Assembly (NCBI RefSeq): GCF_007744075.1
Contig: NZ_CP036266.1
Span: forward strand, 4,015,748-4,079,747
Direction of reading: 5' to 3'
Origin: Gimesia chilikensis
GTDB taxonomy: Bacteria; Planctomycetota; Planctomycetia; Planctomycetales; Planctomycetaceae
DNA: 64,000 nucleotides
Below the pieces are notes generated by a model. It was not told the DNA's origin, made no database searches, and worked only from the letters and a program-made list of their open reading frames with translations. Positions within the stretch are counted from its first letter, which is position 1, and each line of letters opens with the position of its first letter. Both the position numbers and the translations under genes were made by a program. Of the stretch, positions 1-12,608 are shown piece after piece.

Positions 1-256
1 TGTTTTTCAAAAAGTACCAGACACGTGCGCAATCCACAACCCCAGAATGGCTTAGGGATGAATCAACTAACTCTATCAGCACGGTCCCAGAGATGCGTCA
101 AAGTGTCACGCCAGACCCTCATGTGAATTTCACGAAATTAATATGGTTTACCCGGGAGTGAGTTTTCATTTGTCTAGTGGAATCATAAAATTCAGGCAGC
201 AGACGGGAGCAGTCTCACTCATTTCCGGGCCCTGTTAAATCTCAGGATTAGATTTA
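1..256. other. Intergenic region upstream of the Asn-synthetase-like gene
   Basis: I see no convincing coding frame or RNA gene here. It should hold the promoter of the downstream two-gene unit, but no clear -35/-10 pair stands out. An AGGATTA stretch about 7 bases before the ATG at 257 could be a weak ribosome binding site. Confidence 0.4.
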
Positions 257-1594
257 ATGATTCATCACGAGTACGTGGAGCGACTTGTCAACTTACTGGC
301 TCCAGAGGCAAACCTGCTTTTCAATGTGACCTTCGAAGAAGCCACGCAACGTGTGGGCAGTGGTTCTCCTGAACAGATCAGGGAGATCGATGGGCAGTTT
401 GCCCTGGTCCATAAGGAGGGAACACGTGTTCGCATGGCACGCTCCATCGGCAGACCCATGCGTTTCTTCCTGGCGAAACGGGCGGAAGGTCCCTGTCTGG
501 TAATCGCCGAACGTATTGATGAGATCTACGAATTCCTCAAGAGTGAAGGCCTCGACAACCAGTTCCATCCCTCCTACACGAGGATGGTTCCCGCTCACTA
601 TCTGATCGAATTACAGTTGATCGGCTGTCCGGACCCGAATCCACAGGCAACACGCTACTTTACTCCCGAGCGAAACCGACTGTCGAATAAGCTGGATGAT
701 ATCGGCAAAGCGTATATCAGCGCTGTCTCTCAGGAAATACATCGCTGGCTGGACACCATTCCTCAGCAGGAGCCAATCGCAGTTATGTTTTCGGGAGGAA
801 TTGACAGCGGTGCGATCTTCCTGCTGCTGTATCACGCGTTGATTACGCGGGGGGAATCTCCGTCCCGCCTGAAAGCGTTCTCGCTCTCTGTCGATGGTGA
901 AGGCAGCGACTGCAGACAGGCTTTTGAATTTCTGGACCAGCTGAATTTGAGTCTGTTCCTGGAAATCATGCAGGTCCCTGTCGATGCGCTGGACTATAAA
1001 GAAACAATCAAAGTCGTCGAAGACTATAAAGAGCTGGACGTGCAGGCGGCGATGATGACGCATGCCCTGTGCAAAAAGATTCGCGAGCAGTATCCCCATT
1101 GGAAACACCTCATCGACGGCGATGGCGGTGATGAAAACCTGAAGGACTATCCGATCGAAGCGAATCCGGAGCTGACGATTCGCAGCGTGCTGAACAATCT
1201 GATGCTCTACCAGGAAGGCTGGGGAGTGGAAGCCGTCAAACACTCATTGACCTATTCGGGCGGACAGAGTCGCGGTCACGTCCGCACTTATGCCCCTGCC
1301 CGCTCACTGGGCTTCCAGGGTTTCAGTCCCTATGCACTGCCGAACGTCATCGAAGTCGCCGAGGGGATTCCCTTTATCGAACTGACCGACTGGGATCCCC
1401 GCAAACTGTATGCTCTCAAGGGTGATATCGTCTGCCGGGGAATTAAACAGATCACGGGACTCTCTATGCCCGTTTATCCCAAACGGCGTTTTCAGGAAGG
1501 GAGCCTGAACGGCGACTCTTACGAAAATGTCTTTGCTGAATCAGAGACCGTTTATCGTGAGACACTGCTCTCGCTGTTCCAGCAGCCTTCCTGA
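257..1594 (+). CDS. Asparagine-synthetase-related PP-loop ATPase
   Basis: This 445-residue protein has the PP-loop motif SGGIDS at residues 179-184 and a second signature, DGDGGDEN, near residues 287-295. Both are typical of the C-terminal synthetase domain of class B asparagine synthetases, which adenylates a carboxylate. The first 140 residues resemble the glutaminase half (an EIDGQFALV segment near 43-51), but there is no Cys at position 2 as required for glutamine hydrolysis, so ammonia or another amine may be the nucleophile. A radical SAM gene follows after 24 bases, suggesting a two-gene pathway that modifies a small molecule or peptide. Substrate unknown. An ordinary asparagine synthetase is unlikely, because those are longer and keep the N-terminal Cys. 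Confidence 0.75.
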   Translation: MIHHEYVERLVNLLAPEANLLFNVTFEEATQRVGSGSPEQIREIDGQFALVHKEGTRVRMARSIGRPMRFFLAKRAEGPCLVIAERIDEIYEFLKSEGLDNQFHPSYTRMVPAHYLIELQLIGCPDPNPQATRYFTPERNRLSNKLDDIGKAYISAVSQEIHRWLDTIPQQEPIAVMFSGGIDSGAIFLLLYHALITRGESPSRLKAFSLSVDGEGSDCRQAFEFLDQLNLSLFLEIMQVPVDALDYKETIKVVEDYKELDVQAAMMTHALCKKIREQYPHWKHLIDGDGGDENLKDYPIEANPELTIRSVLNNLMLYQEGWGVEAVKHSLTYSGGQSRGHVRTYAPARSLGFQGFSPYALPNVIEVAEGIPFIELTDWDPRKLYALKGDIVCRGIKQITGLSMPVYPKRRFQEGSLNGDSYENVFAESETVYRETLLSLFQQPS

Positions 1595-1618
1595 TTCTGA
1601 GGATAGCCGCCGCATATC

Positions 1619-2545
1619 ATGAGTTTGCCTGTTCGACAATTACACGATCAGGAGATCCTGCAGGCCCGGAGTCCAAAAAACGAAGTCTCGCAGTCCCGAC
1701 CCTATGCATTCCTGAATGAACGAGAGGCGTCAGTCGCAGGTCATCCGGTGGAGATTTCGACGATCTTCCTGACGAACCGTGAATGCCCTTTTCGCTGTCT
1801 GATGTGCGACCTCTGGAAGAATACGACAGATGATCGCGTTTCCCCGGGCGCCATTCCTGAGCAGATCCGCTACGCCCTGAAACAGCTGCCCCCTGCCAGC
1901 CAGATCAAGCTTTACAACAGTGGCAATTTCTTCGATGCTAAGGCGATTCCCCCTGAGGACCTGCCTGAAATCGCGGAACTGATCCAGCCCTATGAACGTG
2001 TAATCGTCGAGAATCATCCCCTGCTCTGCAATCAGGCCTGCCCGGAGTTCCAACAACAGATCCCCGGTCAACTGGAAATCGCGCTGGGACTGGAGACGAT
2101 TCATCCCGAAGTACTGCCGGCTCTCAACAAACGCATGACATTAGACGACTATGCCCGGGCTGTTTCTTTCCTGAGAGAGCACGCTATTGAAGTCCGCGCG
2201 TTCATTCTGCTGAAACCTCCGTTTCTGGAGGAAGCGGAGGGTGTTGAATGGACAATTCGCTCTGTCGAATATGCGTTTTCACTCGGCGTCAGTTGTTGTG
2301 CCATCATTCCCACTCGACCGGGGAACGGCATGCTTGAGCATCTGCAGTCCACAGGCGAGTTTTCTATTCCTCAACTTTCTTCAGTTGAAAGTGTGCTGGA
2401 AGAATGCCTGCAATTACGTCAGGGGCGGGTGCTGATGGATCTCTGGGACCTGGAGTCACTTTATGCTGATGAATTCAATCTAACGCAAAGACTGGATCGA
2501 TTGTCTCAGATGAACCTGATGCAGACCGTCATTCCTTCAGTCTGA
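1619..2545 (+). CDS. Radical SAM protein
   Basis: A 308-residue protein with the radical SAM cluster motif CPFRCLMC (Cys56, Cys60, Cys63), which would bind a 4Fe-4S cluster and S-adenosylmethionine. The C-terminal half looks like the rest of a TIM-barrel, with LEIALGLETIHPEVL matching the mid-barrel segment typical of Elp3/MiaB-like radical SAM enzymes. The general look (CxxxCxxCDLW, then a GLET segment) recalls the family that includes archaeosine-synthesis radical SAM proteins, but I cannot assign a substrate. It lies 24 bases downstream of the Asn-synthetase-like gene and converges with ligA, whose stop codon is only 4 bases away. Confidence 0.75.
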   Translation: MSLPVRQLHDQEILQARSPKNEVSQSRPYAFLNEREASVAGHPVEISTIFLTNRECPFRCLMCDLWKNTTDDRVSPGAIPEQIRYALKQLPPASQIKLYNSGNFFDAKAIPPEDLPEIAELIQPYERVIVENHPLLCNQACPEFQQQIPGQLEIALGLETIHPEVLPALNKRMTLDDYARAVSFLREHAIEVRAFILLKPPFLEEAEGVEWTIRSVEYAFSLGVSCCAIIPTRPGNGMLEHLQSTGEFSIPQLSSVESVLEECLQLRQGRVLMDLWDLESLYADEFNLTQRLDRLSQMNLMQTVIPSV

Positions 2546-2549
2546 CATC

Positions 2550-4577
<2,028 letters not shown>

Positions 4578-4597
4578 TCAGGGGAAGCGCAGGCAGG

Positions 4598-5581
4598 TCA
4601 GGAATCAGACTCTTTGAGCAGTTTTTCCTGTTCCGCCTGTTTGAGGTCGGCTTCGACCATCAGGCGTGCGAGTTCTTCAAAGGTGACTTTGGGTTCCCAT
4701 TTAAGCTTTTCACGGGCTTTGGTGGGGTCCGCACAGAGCAGTTCGACTTCTGCGGGCCGATAAAACTGCGGATCGATTTCAACATATTTTCGCCAGTCGA
4801 GTCCGACAGAACCGAAGGCGGCTTCCAGAAATTCACGAACCGAATGCGTTTCGCCGGTTCCGATCACAAAGTCATCAGGTTTCTCCTGCTGGAGAATGAG
4901 CCACATCGCTTCGACATAATCGCCGGCGAAACCCCAGTCCCGCTTCGCGTCGATATTTCCCAGATAAAGTTTGTCCTGCATCCCGAGTTTGATACGTGCG
5001 ATCGCCTTGGTAATCTTGCGGGTTACAAAGGCTTCCCCCCGTCGCGGCGATTCGTGATTAAACAGGATGCCGTTACAGGCAAACATGTTGTACGATTCGC
5101 GATAGTTAATCGTCAACCAGTAGGAAAAGACCTTGGCACAGGCGTACGGGCTGCGGGGATGGAACGGCGTGGTCTCGCTCTGAGGAGTCTCAACGACCTT
5201 ACCGAACATCTCGCTGGAAGATGCCTGGTAGAAACGGACCTGCTTGCCCTTCTGCTGTTCATAATACCGGATCGCATCCAGCAGACGCAGAGTGCCGACA
5301 CCTGTGACTTCCGCGGTGTAAACAGGAATGTCAAACGAGAGACGGACGTGACTCTGGGCGGCCAGGTGATAGACTTCGTCGGGTTTGACCCGATCCAGAA
5401 TTTCATTCAGATTCGAGCCTTCTGCGAAATCACAGTAATAGCAATTATGAGGGGGTTCACCGATCCCCGGCTTACTGCAGGATGTGATTCCATGGACTTC
5501 ATAGTCTTTACTTTCCAGGAACCGGGAAAGGTAATATCCATCCTGGCCATTAATTCCAGTGATCAGGGCAACTCGACTCAC
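4598..5581 (-). CDS. gmd: GDP-mannose 4,6-dehydratase
   Basis: A 327-residue extended short-chain dehydrogenase. The N-terminal nucleotide-binding motif is [11 protein letters not shown], characteristic of Gmd, and the active site shows SSSEMFG followed by the YxxxK pair in [19 protein letters not shown]-type and NIDAKRDWG segments (here [11 protein letters not shown] and [15 protein letters not shown]) are Gmd hallmarks. The enzyme converts GDP-mannose to GDP-4-keto-6-deoxymannose, the precursor of GDP-fucose and GDP-rhamnose used in surface polysaccharide. No GDP-fucose synthase gene is in this window, so the downstream step is encoded elsewhere. Confidence 0.93.
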   Translation of the reverse strand: MSRVALITGINGQDGYYLSRFLESKDYEVHGITSCSKPGIGEPPHNCYYCDFAEGSNLNEILDRVKPDEVYHLAAQSHVRLSFDIPVYTAEVTGVGTLRLLDAIRYYEQQKGKQVRFYQASSSEMFGKVVETPQSETTPFHPRSPYACAKVFSYWLTINYRESYNMFACNGILFNHESPRRGEAFVTRKITKAIARIKLGMQDKLYLGNIDAKRDWGFAGDYVEAMWLILQQEKPDDFVIGTGETHSVREFLEAAFGSVGLDWRKYVEIDPQFYRPAEVELLCADPTKAREKLKWEPKVTFEELARLMVEADLKQAEQEKLLKESDS

Positions 5582-5707
5582 GACACGAATCCTCTATGTA
5601 AATACTTTGATGGTAGTAAAAAATGACTGGTTCTTCCGCCAGCATCTGCAAGTTTAGTGGTTTTCCCCCAAATCGCAACGGTTGAACGACAGCCTGATGA
5701 AAGCGAT

Positions 5708-7414
5708 CTATTTACCATCCTGATTCTGGGCCGACCGGTGCCCCTTGATGTAGTATTTCAGAATTTCCCAGCGTCTGATGACCCCCAGCATACGATGCGG
5801 CTGTTCGCGTGAAACGACCGGCAGACAATCGTAGGAACCTTCACGAAATTTGCTCCAGACCCGTGCCAGGGAATCGTCGGGATAAACAACGGTTTCCAGA
5901 TTATTCGCCAGGTCAGCCGCGCGGACCAGGGAACCAATCTTGGGATCAAACAGGGTATTACTCAGGTCCTGATAGCGAATGACCCCCACGACCTCTTCAT
6001 TTGGACCAATCACGGGGAATGTATTGTCGTGGCTGTGTTCGATAAACGAAATCACTTCGTTAAACGTCGCCGTCTGGGCAATACCCTTGACGTTTTTCCG
6101 ATAAAGCTGTTCGACCAGAATCTGATCGGGAGGCTGATCGATCTCAGACAACAGGCCGAAGGAGACCAGGAAGCGGCGGATCATTGACTGGAATTCGCTG
6201 ATCGGATCACCGGCGGTATGATGAATCGCATGGATCAGCGGGACTTCCCCTGCCCGCAGGACAGACTGGCGAATCATGATGGGACCGACAATTTCGAAGA
6301 AGACCACCGATCCCAGAATGATGGTCTGCAAGTGACCGCCCAGCACGGGATCCCGGCTGACGGCGATTGCCGATAGTGCGATCGCAGCCCCCGCCTGGGC
6401 AAACAGGGCTGTCCCCAGCCAGAGTGAGACTTCGGGTTCTTCTCCCCTCATCCGGGCCGGTATAAAAATACCGATGTATTTTCCGACCAGACGCAGCACG
6501 ATGTAGCTGCCCCCGATCAACCCGGCTTCAATAAACTGCTGTGGTTTGAGTTCCGCTCCGTGAATGATAAAAAACAGCACACAGAGGAAACCGGTCAACG
6601 GGTACAACTCGGCTTCAACTTTCGGGACATCTTCTTCAGCCAGCGAGTTCGCGACTGTGAAACCCATCGCCAGAAACGTCAGCATATACGGTACGCCTGT
6701 TGTGCGACATAAGCCGAGTGCCAGTGCAATCAGACCGACAAACATGATCAGACGACGGCTGCCTTTGATGATGGAGCTGCCGTAGCTGATCATCAGGCCG
6801 CCGAAAACGCCGATGAATACGGACCCGAAAATATCAAGCAGCAGGTGCCCCAGTTGGGGCAGTACAGAGGCATGTGCACTGTCCCCCTGCAGAAAGAAGA
6901 CTGCTACAAAAATGACTTCGAAAGCGATGATGGAAATCAGGTTGTTGAGGGCCACCAGGATTCCGGTGTATTCTGAGATTGGTCCCTCAGACTGCATTTC
7001 TTTCAATACGAGAATCGTCGTCGCTGGTGCAGTAGCAATCGCAAGCGCTCCGAGCAGAATTGCCGCTCCGGGAGATTCCCCTACCAGCAGCAGCCCCACG
7101 AATACAATGAAAAAAGTACCGAGGACCTCTCCGATCGAAAGCGGTAAGACTCGTTTAAACAGACGACGCAGACGGGAGAGAGTGAAGTGATTCCCCAACC
7201 CGAACAGAACCAGTGCCATGGCCAGGTCCGTCAGCGGCTTGAGCTCTTCCAGGTGTTCATGGGGAATCAAATCCAGAATCGCTGGCCCCAGGATCACTCC
7301 GATCAACAGATAGGCGGTCACCTTGGGCAGGCGAAAGAGCTCCCCCAGGGTACCTGCCAGCAAACCAGCTGCTAGAAAGATTCCCAGAGTAAAGATGATA
7401 TGCCATGAGCCCAT
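5708..7414 (-). CDS. Kef/CPA2-type cation:proton antiporter with CBS domains
   Basis: A 568-residue membrane protein. Residues 1-390 are a run of about a dozen hydrophobic segments with the glycine-rich motifs of the Na+/H+ exchanger family (for example LLIGVILGPAILDLIPH near the N-terminus and LVLFGLGNHFTLSRLRR). Residues about 430-560 form two CBS repeats, which in other transporters bind adenine nucleotides and regulate transport. No TrkA-N domain is seen, unlike classical KefB/KefC. The likely role is K+ or Na+ efflux in exchange for protons at the inner membrane. It stands alone between gmd and the aldehyde dehydrogenase. Confidence 0.85.
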   Translation of the reverse strand: MGSWHIIFTLGIFLAAGLLAGTLGELFRLPKVTAYLLIGVILGPAILDLIPHEHLEELKPLTDLAMALVLFGLGNHFTLSRLRRLFKRVLPLSIGEVLGTFFIVFVGLLLVGESPGAAILLGALAIATAPATTILVLKEMQSEGPISEYTGILVALNNLISIIAFEVIFVAVFFLQGDSAHASVLPQLGHLLLDIFGSVFIGVFGGLMISYGSSIIKGSRRLIMFVGLIALALGLCRTTGVPYMLTFLAMGFTVANSLAEEDVPKVEAELYPLTGFLCVLFFIIHGAELKPQQFIEAGLIGGSYIVLRLVGKYIGIFIPARMRGEEPEVSLWLGTALFAQAGAAIALSAIAVSRDPVLGGHLQTIILGSVVFFEIVGPIMIRQSVLRAGEVPLIHAIHHTAGDPISEFQSMIRRFLVSFGLLSEIDQPPDQILVEQLYRKNVKGIAQTATFNEVISFIEHSHDNTFPVIGPNEEVVGVIRYQDLSNTLFDPKIGSLVRAADLANNLETVVYPDDSLARVWSKFREGSYDCLPVVSREQPHRMLGVIRRWEILKYYIKGHRSAQNQDGK

Positions 7415-7605
7415 TCGAACGTCCTGTTCTAGAGGTGATGAAATTGATTACGGGCCGATTATAGCAGATCAGGGTGAGCGGTCGATCCTGAACCCGGCTC
7501 TCCGGCCTTAAAAAAATGATAGTAAACTATTATCAGATATCAAGTTCGAGCTAACGCTATTTCACCTCTTATTCATCGAGAAGCCGTCCGGGCCTGGTGA
7601 GACGA

Positions 7606-9084
7606 TCAGTCCAGATTCATGGTCACCGTCTTCAATTCTGTATAGTTGGCGAGCCCGGCCGCCCCCAACTCACGCCCGATGCCACTCCGTTTGAATCCAC
7701 CAAAGGGAGCGGCGGCATCAAACACATCATAACAGTTCACCCAGACGGTTCCGGCCTTAATTCTCTGAGCCATGAGGTGTGCTTTTTTCACGTCACTGGT
7801 CCAGACCGCTGCCGCCAGCCCAAACTGGGTATTGTTGGCACGCGTGATGACTTCATCCAGGTTTTTGAACGGAAGAATGCTCATTACCGGTCCGAAAATT
7901 TCATCGGTGGCGATCGGCATATCATCGGTCACCTGATCGAAGACCGTCGGCTCTACGAAGTAACCTTTCTCACCAAAACGGGATCCACCGGTTACGCATT
8001 TTGCCCCGGCTTCAGTCCCTTTCTGGATGTAGCTGAGAATCTTCTCCATCTGTGCCTGATCGACCTGTGGGCCCTGAGTGGTTTCGGGATTGAGAGGATC
8101 TCCCAGCTTACGGGCCGAGGCTCTCTCGACAATCTTGGCCACGAATTCTTCATGAACAGCTTCTTCAACAAACAGTCGACTGCCGGCACAACAGCACTGC
8201 CCCTGGTTGAAGAACAAACCAAACTCAGCCCCCGCGACAGCAGCGTCCAGATCGCTGTCGGCGAATACGACATTCGGACTTTTCCCGCCCAGTTCAAATG
8301 TCAAACGTTTGAGGGTCTGGGCGGCATCAGCCATGATGATTTTCGCGGTCGCATCTTCCCCTGTGAAGGCAATCTTGTCGACATCCGGATGCTTGACTAA
8401 AGCGGCCCCTGCGGTGGGACCGTAACCAGGTACCACATTGATGACCCCGGGTGGATAACCGGCTTCCATCGCCAACTCCGCCAGCCGCAGACAGGAAAGC
8501 GGCGTCTGTTCTGCAGGTTTCATGACGATTGTGCAACCGGCAGCGAGTGCAGGAGCCCATTTCCAGGCAACCATCAGCAAGGGAAAGTTCCAGGGAATGA
8601 TCTGACCGGCGACACCAATGGGTTCCCGTCGGGTGTAGCAGAAATGGTTGCCGCGAATTGGAATAGTCGCGCCTTCGATCTTGTCGGCCCAGCCGGCATA
8701 GTACCGCAGGCAGTCAATCACCAGTGGCAGGTCTGCAGCACGACTGTCACGAATCGGTTTGCCGTTATCCAGAGACTCCAGTGCAGACAGCTCTTCAATG
8801 TTTTCTTCAATCAGGTCGGCCAGACGGTACATCAGCCGCCCGCGATCCCGGGCATCCATCTTCGACCACGGTCCAGTTTCAAAAGCAGCCCTGGCAGCTT
8901 TAACGGCCAGATCGATGTCAGCAGCATCCCCTTCCGCTACTTCTGCGATGATTTCTTCTGTGGCTGGATTGACTGTCGCAAAGGTTTTCCCGCTGACCGC
9001 ATCACGCCATTCACCATCAATCAGTAACTGAGTTCTACGAATCTGGGGAGTAGCTGCTACGGTATCTAAAGCGTCTGTGGCCAT
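7606..9084 (-). CDS. NAD(P)-dependent aldehyde dehydrogenase
   Basis: At 492 residues this is a standard-length ALDH-superfamily enzyme. The general-base glutamate lies in [12 protein letters not shown] and the catalytic cysteine in [17 protein letters not shown], about 35 residues later as expected. The IPWNFPLLM and [15 protein letters not shown] segments are the NAD-binding signatures. It resembles the ALDH1/2 and betaine aldehyde dehydrogenase group and oxidises an aldehyde to the acid in the cytoplasm; the substrate cannot be deduced. It appears to be a single-gene unit. Confidence 0.93.
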   Translation of the reverse strand: MATDALDTVAATPQIRRTQLLIDGEWRDAVSGKTFATVNPATEEIIAEVAEGDAADIDLAVKAARAAFETGPWSKMDARDRGRLMYRLADLIEENIEELSALESLDNGKPIRDSRAADLPLVIDCLRYYAGWADKIEGATIPIRGNHFCYTRREPIGVAGQIIPWNFPLLMVAWKWAPALAAGCTIVMKPAEQTPLSCLRLAELAMEAGYPPGVINVVPGYGPTAGAALVKHPDVDKIAFTGEDATAKIIMADAAQTLKRLTFELGGKSPNVVFADSDLDAAVAGAEFGLFFNQGQCCCAGSRLFVEEAVHEEFVAKIVERASARKLGDPLNPETTQGPQVDQAQMEKILSYIQKGTEAGAKCVTGGSRFGEKGYFVEPTVFDQVTDDMPIATDEIFGPVMSILPFKNLDEVITRANNTQFGLAAAVWTSDVKKAHLMAQRIKAGTVWVNCYDVFDAAAPFGGFKRSGIGRELGAAGLANYTELKTVTMNLD

Positions 9085-9271
9085 GACGTGATCTCCTGAG
9101 GTTCTAGCGAGCGTAATTGGATCAGGAACAAAGGTTGTTCATCGACAGACACTAAAGACAGGTCTGCCCTACCCTTTCATTCTGATGTTTTTTGCTCTGC
9201 TTCTCAAGAGGGATGTGGGACTGCGCGCAGAATTCACGCAGTGAGAGTGATTCTTAGCAGAAGCGACTGGC

Positions 9272-10549
9272 TTAGATGGCCCGCAGAATCGCGGCAGCAC
9301 TCTGACCAAAGGATGTACGGCTGACCGACATCGTCGTTGGTGTAATTAGCGGCCGCACTTCACCGTGCACGATATCCAGGTTGCACAATGGATCCGGCGT
9401 TTCGTAGTTCAACGTGGCTGGAGTCGCACCATGCCGCAGCGACAGAATACTGGCTGCGAGTTCAACAGCTCCAGAGCCGGCATCGAAGTGACCGAAGTAG
9501 CTCTTCAGTGCTGTAATCGGGATCTTGACCGCATCATCGCCGAACAGACGGTGATAAGCACGTGCTTCGACCTGATCGTCGATTTTCGTGCTCTTACCAT
9601 GGGCATTGATGTGACCCAGTTCGGAAGGTCTGATTCCTGCCTGACGCACAGCCGATTCAACAGCCCGCATCAGGCCGGTATCGTTCTGTTCGTCGGAGCT
9701 GCCATCACAGCCGGCACCGAGTCCGATCACTTCCGCATAAATTTCCGCACCACGGCGAACGGCGTGATCGTAGTTTTCGACCACGAAAGCTGCAGCACCT
9801 TCACCGAGAATAGTACCGTTGCGATCACGATCGAATGGACGACAGGCACGTTTGGGATCTTCATCGCGTGACAGCAGGTCGATGAGGTTTTTGCGGGACA
9901 GATCGACGGGGTTGATGTTGGAGGTACAGGCTCCGACAACCATGCAGTCGACTGCACCACGCTTGATCCAACGCATTGCTTCAGCCAGAGCCAGTAAGGC
10001 AGAAGAGTCCTGGCTGGTAATCGTGTTATTTGGTCCCTGGGCGTTATGCTCAATCGAAATATGGCAGGCTGGCATGTTAGGGAGCTGTCGCAGCATCCAC
10101 AGTGGAGTGATCTGTCCCAGAACGTCTTCACCCCAGCGGGTGATTTCGAAGGAATCATCGGCGGCACAGCGGTTGACGGCTTCGACCAGTTCATCGGGAG
10201 TCGTCGGAATGTGACCGGCACCAAAGGATACACCAAAACGCTCAGGATCGACGGTTCCCCGCTTGATACCTGCGTTTTTCACAGCATCGGAAGCAGCAGA
10301 CACCCCAAGCTGAATGTCGCGTGACATAACTTTGATGAATTTTTTGTTGTAGAGGTGTTCGTCCGGATTGAAGTCTTTGACCTCTGCAGCCAGTTTGGAC
10401 GGAAGATTCTCGATCGGGATTGATTGCAGACGATCAATCCCCGAAACACCTGAACTTATATTGCGCCAAAAACTGTCTATACCGATACCAATTGGAGATA
10501 CAACTCCAATTCCGGAAATGACCACGCGCGTTTGATTTGACCCAGCCAT
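9272..10549 (-). CDS. Beta-ketoacyl-ACP synthase homologue lacking the catalytic Cys
   Basis: The 425-residue protein has the full FabF/KAS-II layout, starting VVISGIGVVSPIG. The two catalytic histidines are in NAHGKST (His317) and KSYFGH (His354), with Lys349 retained. At the nucleophile position, where FabF reads TACATG, this protein reads SQDSSA: aligned from the preceding GPN, the Cys is replaced by Asp181, next to Gln180. Without the Cys it cannot form the acyl-enzyme intermediate. It could act as a malonyl-ACP decarboxylase or as a chain-length-factor-like partner of another ketosynthase. Neither a FabF partner nor an acyl carrier protein is adjacent. Annotation as an ordinary FabF would be misleading. 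Confidence 0.85.
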   Translation of the reverse strand: MAGSNQTRVVISGIGVVSPIGIGIDSFWRNISSGVSGIDRLQSIPIENLPSKLAAEVKDFNPDEHLYNKKFIKVMSRDIQLGVSAASDAVKNAGIKRGTVDPERFGVSFGAGHIPTTPDELVEAVNRCAADDSFEITRWGEDVLGQITPLWMLRQLPNMPACHISIEHNAQGPNNTITSQDSSALLALAEAMRWIKRGAVDCMVVGACTSNINPVDLSRKNLIDLLSRDEDPKRACRPFDRDRNGTILGEGAAAFVVENYDHAVRRGAEIYAEVIGLGAGCDGSSDEQNDTGLMRAVESAVRQAGIRPSELGHINAHGKSTKIDDQVEARAYHRLFGDDAVKIPITALKSYFGHFDAGSGAVELAASILSLRHGATPATLNYETPDPLCNLDIVHGEVRPLITPTTMSVSRTSFGQSAAAILRAI

Positions 10550-11142
10550 CTTAGCCTGACCCTTAATTTCCTACAGAGAAACAGCTCCAGTCCCTTTTGC
10601 GAACTGTTTCAGCCTATAGTTATAAGATCTACGTAACTCTCGACTTAACACATTCTGTGTCAAGCAAGTGGAGAATTACCACTGCAGCTTATCTCGAGTT
10701 CCTTCTCCTGTTATATTATCGGAAAAAGGCAACCCAAAATCTGAGAGTGATCTCAAACCCTGCTTAATATCCCTTAAAGTAGTCAGATTTAACAAGTTAT
10801 ATCGCTATAACCGGTTAGCAGGCCAGTTGGCAAAAAGGTGAGACTTAATTCCGGACTGCGCCCGCAGAACTCAAGGAAGGTGCTGTAAAAGCAAGGTGGA
10901 ATGAGAGGTAAAACTCCCGTTTCAGGTTGGAAATCCTTTTCACAGTTTTGAGTGAAATCCAGCCAGAACTAATAATATAATTGAGGTCCCCTTCAATCAT
11001 ACCTGGTTTCTGGTAGATACCAATCAAGGTGTATTACACACTTCCCAGACAAATTTGTCAAGCGAATTCACAGAAAAGCCGCCCTGAACGGTACTTTCAG
11101 CCTGACTGCCAGAGTTTGACACTTCAGCAGCCAGGCCGACTA
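10550..11142. other. Long intergenic region without a recognised gene
   Basis: This stretch separates the ketosynthase homologue and ridA, both on the minus strand. Short open frames exist but have no ribosome binding site or protein-like composition. I see no tRNA or clear terminator. It probably carries the promoter of the ketosynthase gene. Confidence 0.4.
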
Positions 11143-11586
11143 TTATGCATCGATAATTTCAAAAATCGCTTCTACTTCAACAGCCACACCTGTAGGCAGC
11201 GCTGCAAAACCGAGTGCACTGCGGGCGTGGTAACCATCGCCGGTCTTGCCGTAAAGTTCGTGGAACAGATCAGAAGCACCATTAATCACCAGGTGCTGAT
11301 CGGTAAAATCAGGAGTCGAGTTGACGCAGCCCAGCAGCTTGATGACCCGCAGCCCATCGAGTGTTCCGTGCTCATCCCGAACTGACCGCAGAATTTTGAC
11401 GGCACAATCGCGGGCCGCAGCAATCCCTTCTTCGAGGCTTACGTTTTCACCCAGACGTCCCTTCTGATCACTCACATGACCTGAAGTCATCAACAGGTTA
11501 CCGGTACGAATACAAAGATTGAGATACCCAGGTTCAATGGGCTCAAAATTCAGCCCCAGTTCAGCAGCTTTCTGCTCAGCGGACAT
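11143..11586 (-). CDS. RidA/YjgF family protein
   Basis: 147 residues, the usual size for a RidA-family protein, with the characteristic ending (RSALGFAALPTGVAVEVEAI) that includes the arginine binding the substrate carboxylate and the strand lining the trimer cleft. Family members hydrolyse reactive enamine/imine intermediates such as 2-aminoacrylate. Many planctomycete copies are longer than E. coli RidA by an N-terminal segment, as here, and could have a different substrate. It has a GAAGGAGTCGACT-type ribosome binding site upstream of the ATG. Confidence 0.87.
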   Translation of the reverse strand: MSAEQKAAELGLNFEPIEPGYLNLCIRTGNLLMTSGHVSDQKGRLGENVSLEEGIAAARDCAVKILRSVRDEHGTLDGLRVIKLLGCVNSTPDFTDQHLVINGASDLFHELYGKTGDGYHARSALGFAALPTGVAVEVEAIFEIIDA

Positions 11587-11669
11587 AGTCGACTCCTTCA
11601 GGAAAGAACATTTAGTAATTCATTCCGCGTACTTTAGAAGGATTGTCCCCGATTTACAATCGAGGTGAC

Positions 11670-12068
11670 TCAGATAAAGAACTGGAAGTCCCCCGCAGGA
11701 GGGAAGGCATTTTGAAAATGCTGAATTTCAGGCTGCTTCTGTTCTGTCTGCCAGAGAATGGAGATCACATCGAACCGTGCGGGGTGCTTCAGCAGACCAT
11801 GTTTTTTAAGAAAGACGCCTGCCAGTCGGGTCAGCTGTTTCTGCTTCTGTCCTGTCACAGACTCGAAGGGCTGACCTTTCGCGGTTGATTTCCTGGTTTT
11901 GACTTCGACAAAGACGACCGTTTCCTGATCGAGGGCGATAATGTCGATTTCGCCGAGTTCAGTGCGATACTGGCGAGCAAGAATCTGATAACGGTGTTGT
12001 TTCAGATAACGGACGGCGGCACGCTCACCCCGATCACCCAGAAATCTGCCAAACCAGTTTCCAGCCAT
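11670..12068 (-). CDS. UPF0102/YraN family nuclease-fold protein
   Basis: About 132 residues from the ATG at 12068; a TTG start 18 bases upstream is possible, but the ATG has a better-spaced GAGG. The protein shows the restriction-endonuclease-like core ELGEIDIIALD followed by VVFVEVKTRK, the D-(E)xK metal-binding arrangement of the family. The function is unproven. YraN proteins are often encoded near rplS, rnhB and trmD, and the position here just downstream of rplS fits that pattern. Confidence 0.88.
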   Translation of the reverse strand: MAGNWFGRFLGDRGERAAVRYLKQHRYQILARQYRTELGEIDIIALDQETVVFVEVKTRKSTAKGQPFESVTGQKQKQLTRLAGVFLKKHGLLKHPARFDVISILWQTEQKQPEIQHFQNAFPPAGDFQFFI

Positions 12069-12125
12069 AAGCAGCCTCTTCAACAAGGGGCAGGCTCAAT
12101 CGTAAGTGCGCACCAGAACGTCTAA

Positions 12126-12156
12126 CAGCAGCACTGCTGCAGTGACAGTGCTGCTG
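12126..12156 (-). terminator. Hairpin between rplS and yraN
   Basis: CAGCAGCACTG at 12126-12136 pairs perfectly with CAGTGCTGCTG at 12146-12156 (11 bp, 9-base loop). Reading on the minus strand, only a short T-poor tail follows, so it may be a weak or partial terminator at the end of the ffh-rpsP-trmD-rplS transcript. Confidence 0.55.
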
Positions 12157-12172
12157 TTTCTGTTTCGATCGA

Positions 12173-12535
<363 letters not shown>

Positions 12536-12608
12536 GACTTCAAGTCCTCTTGGCACGCCTGACTGACTCTGAATGAGCCTCTGGGAACGTGCTGTTTACA
12601 TTAAAAAA

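Noticed and set aside
10845-11027. A 60-codon minus-strand frame in the long gap
   Set aside because: No ribosome binding site, no recognisable motif, and the neighbouring sequence is equally devoid of coding character.
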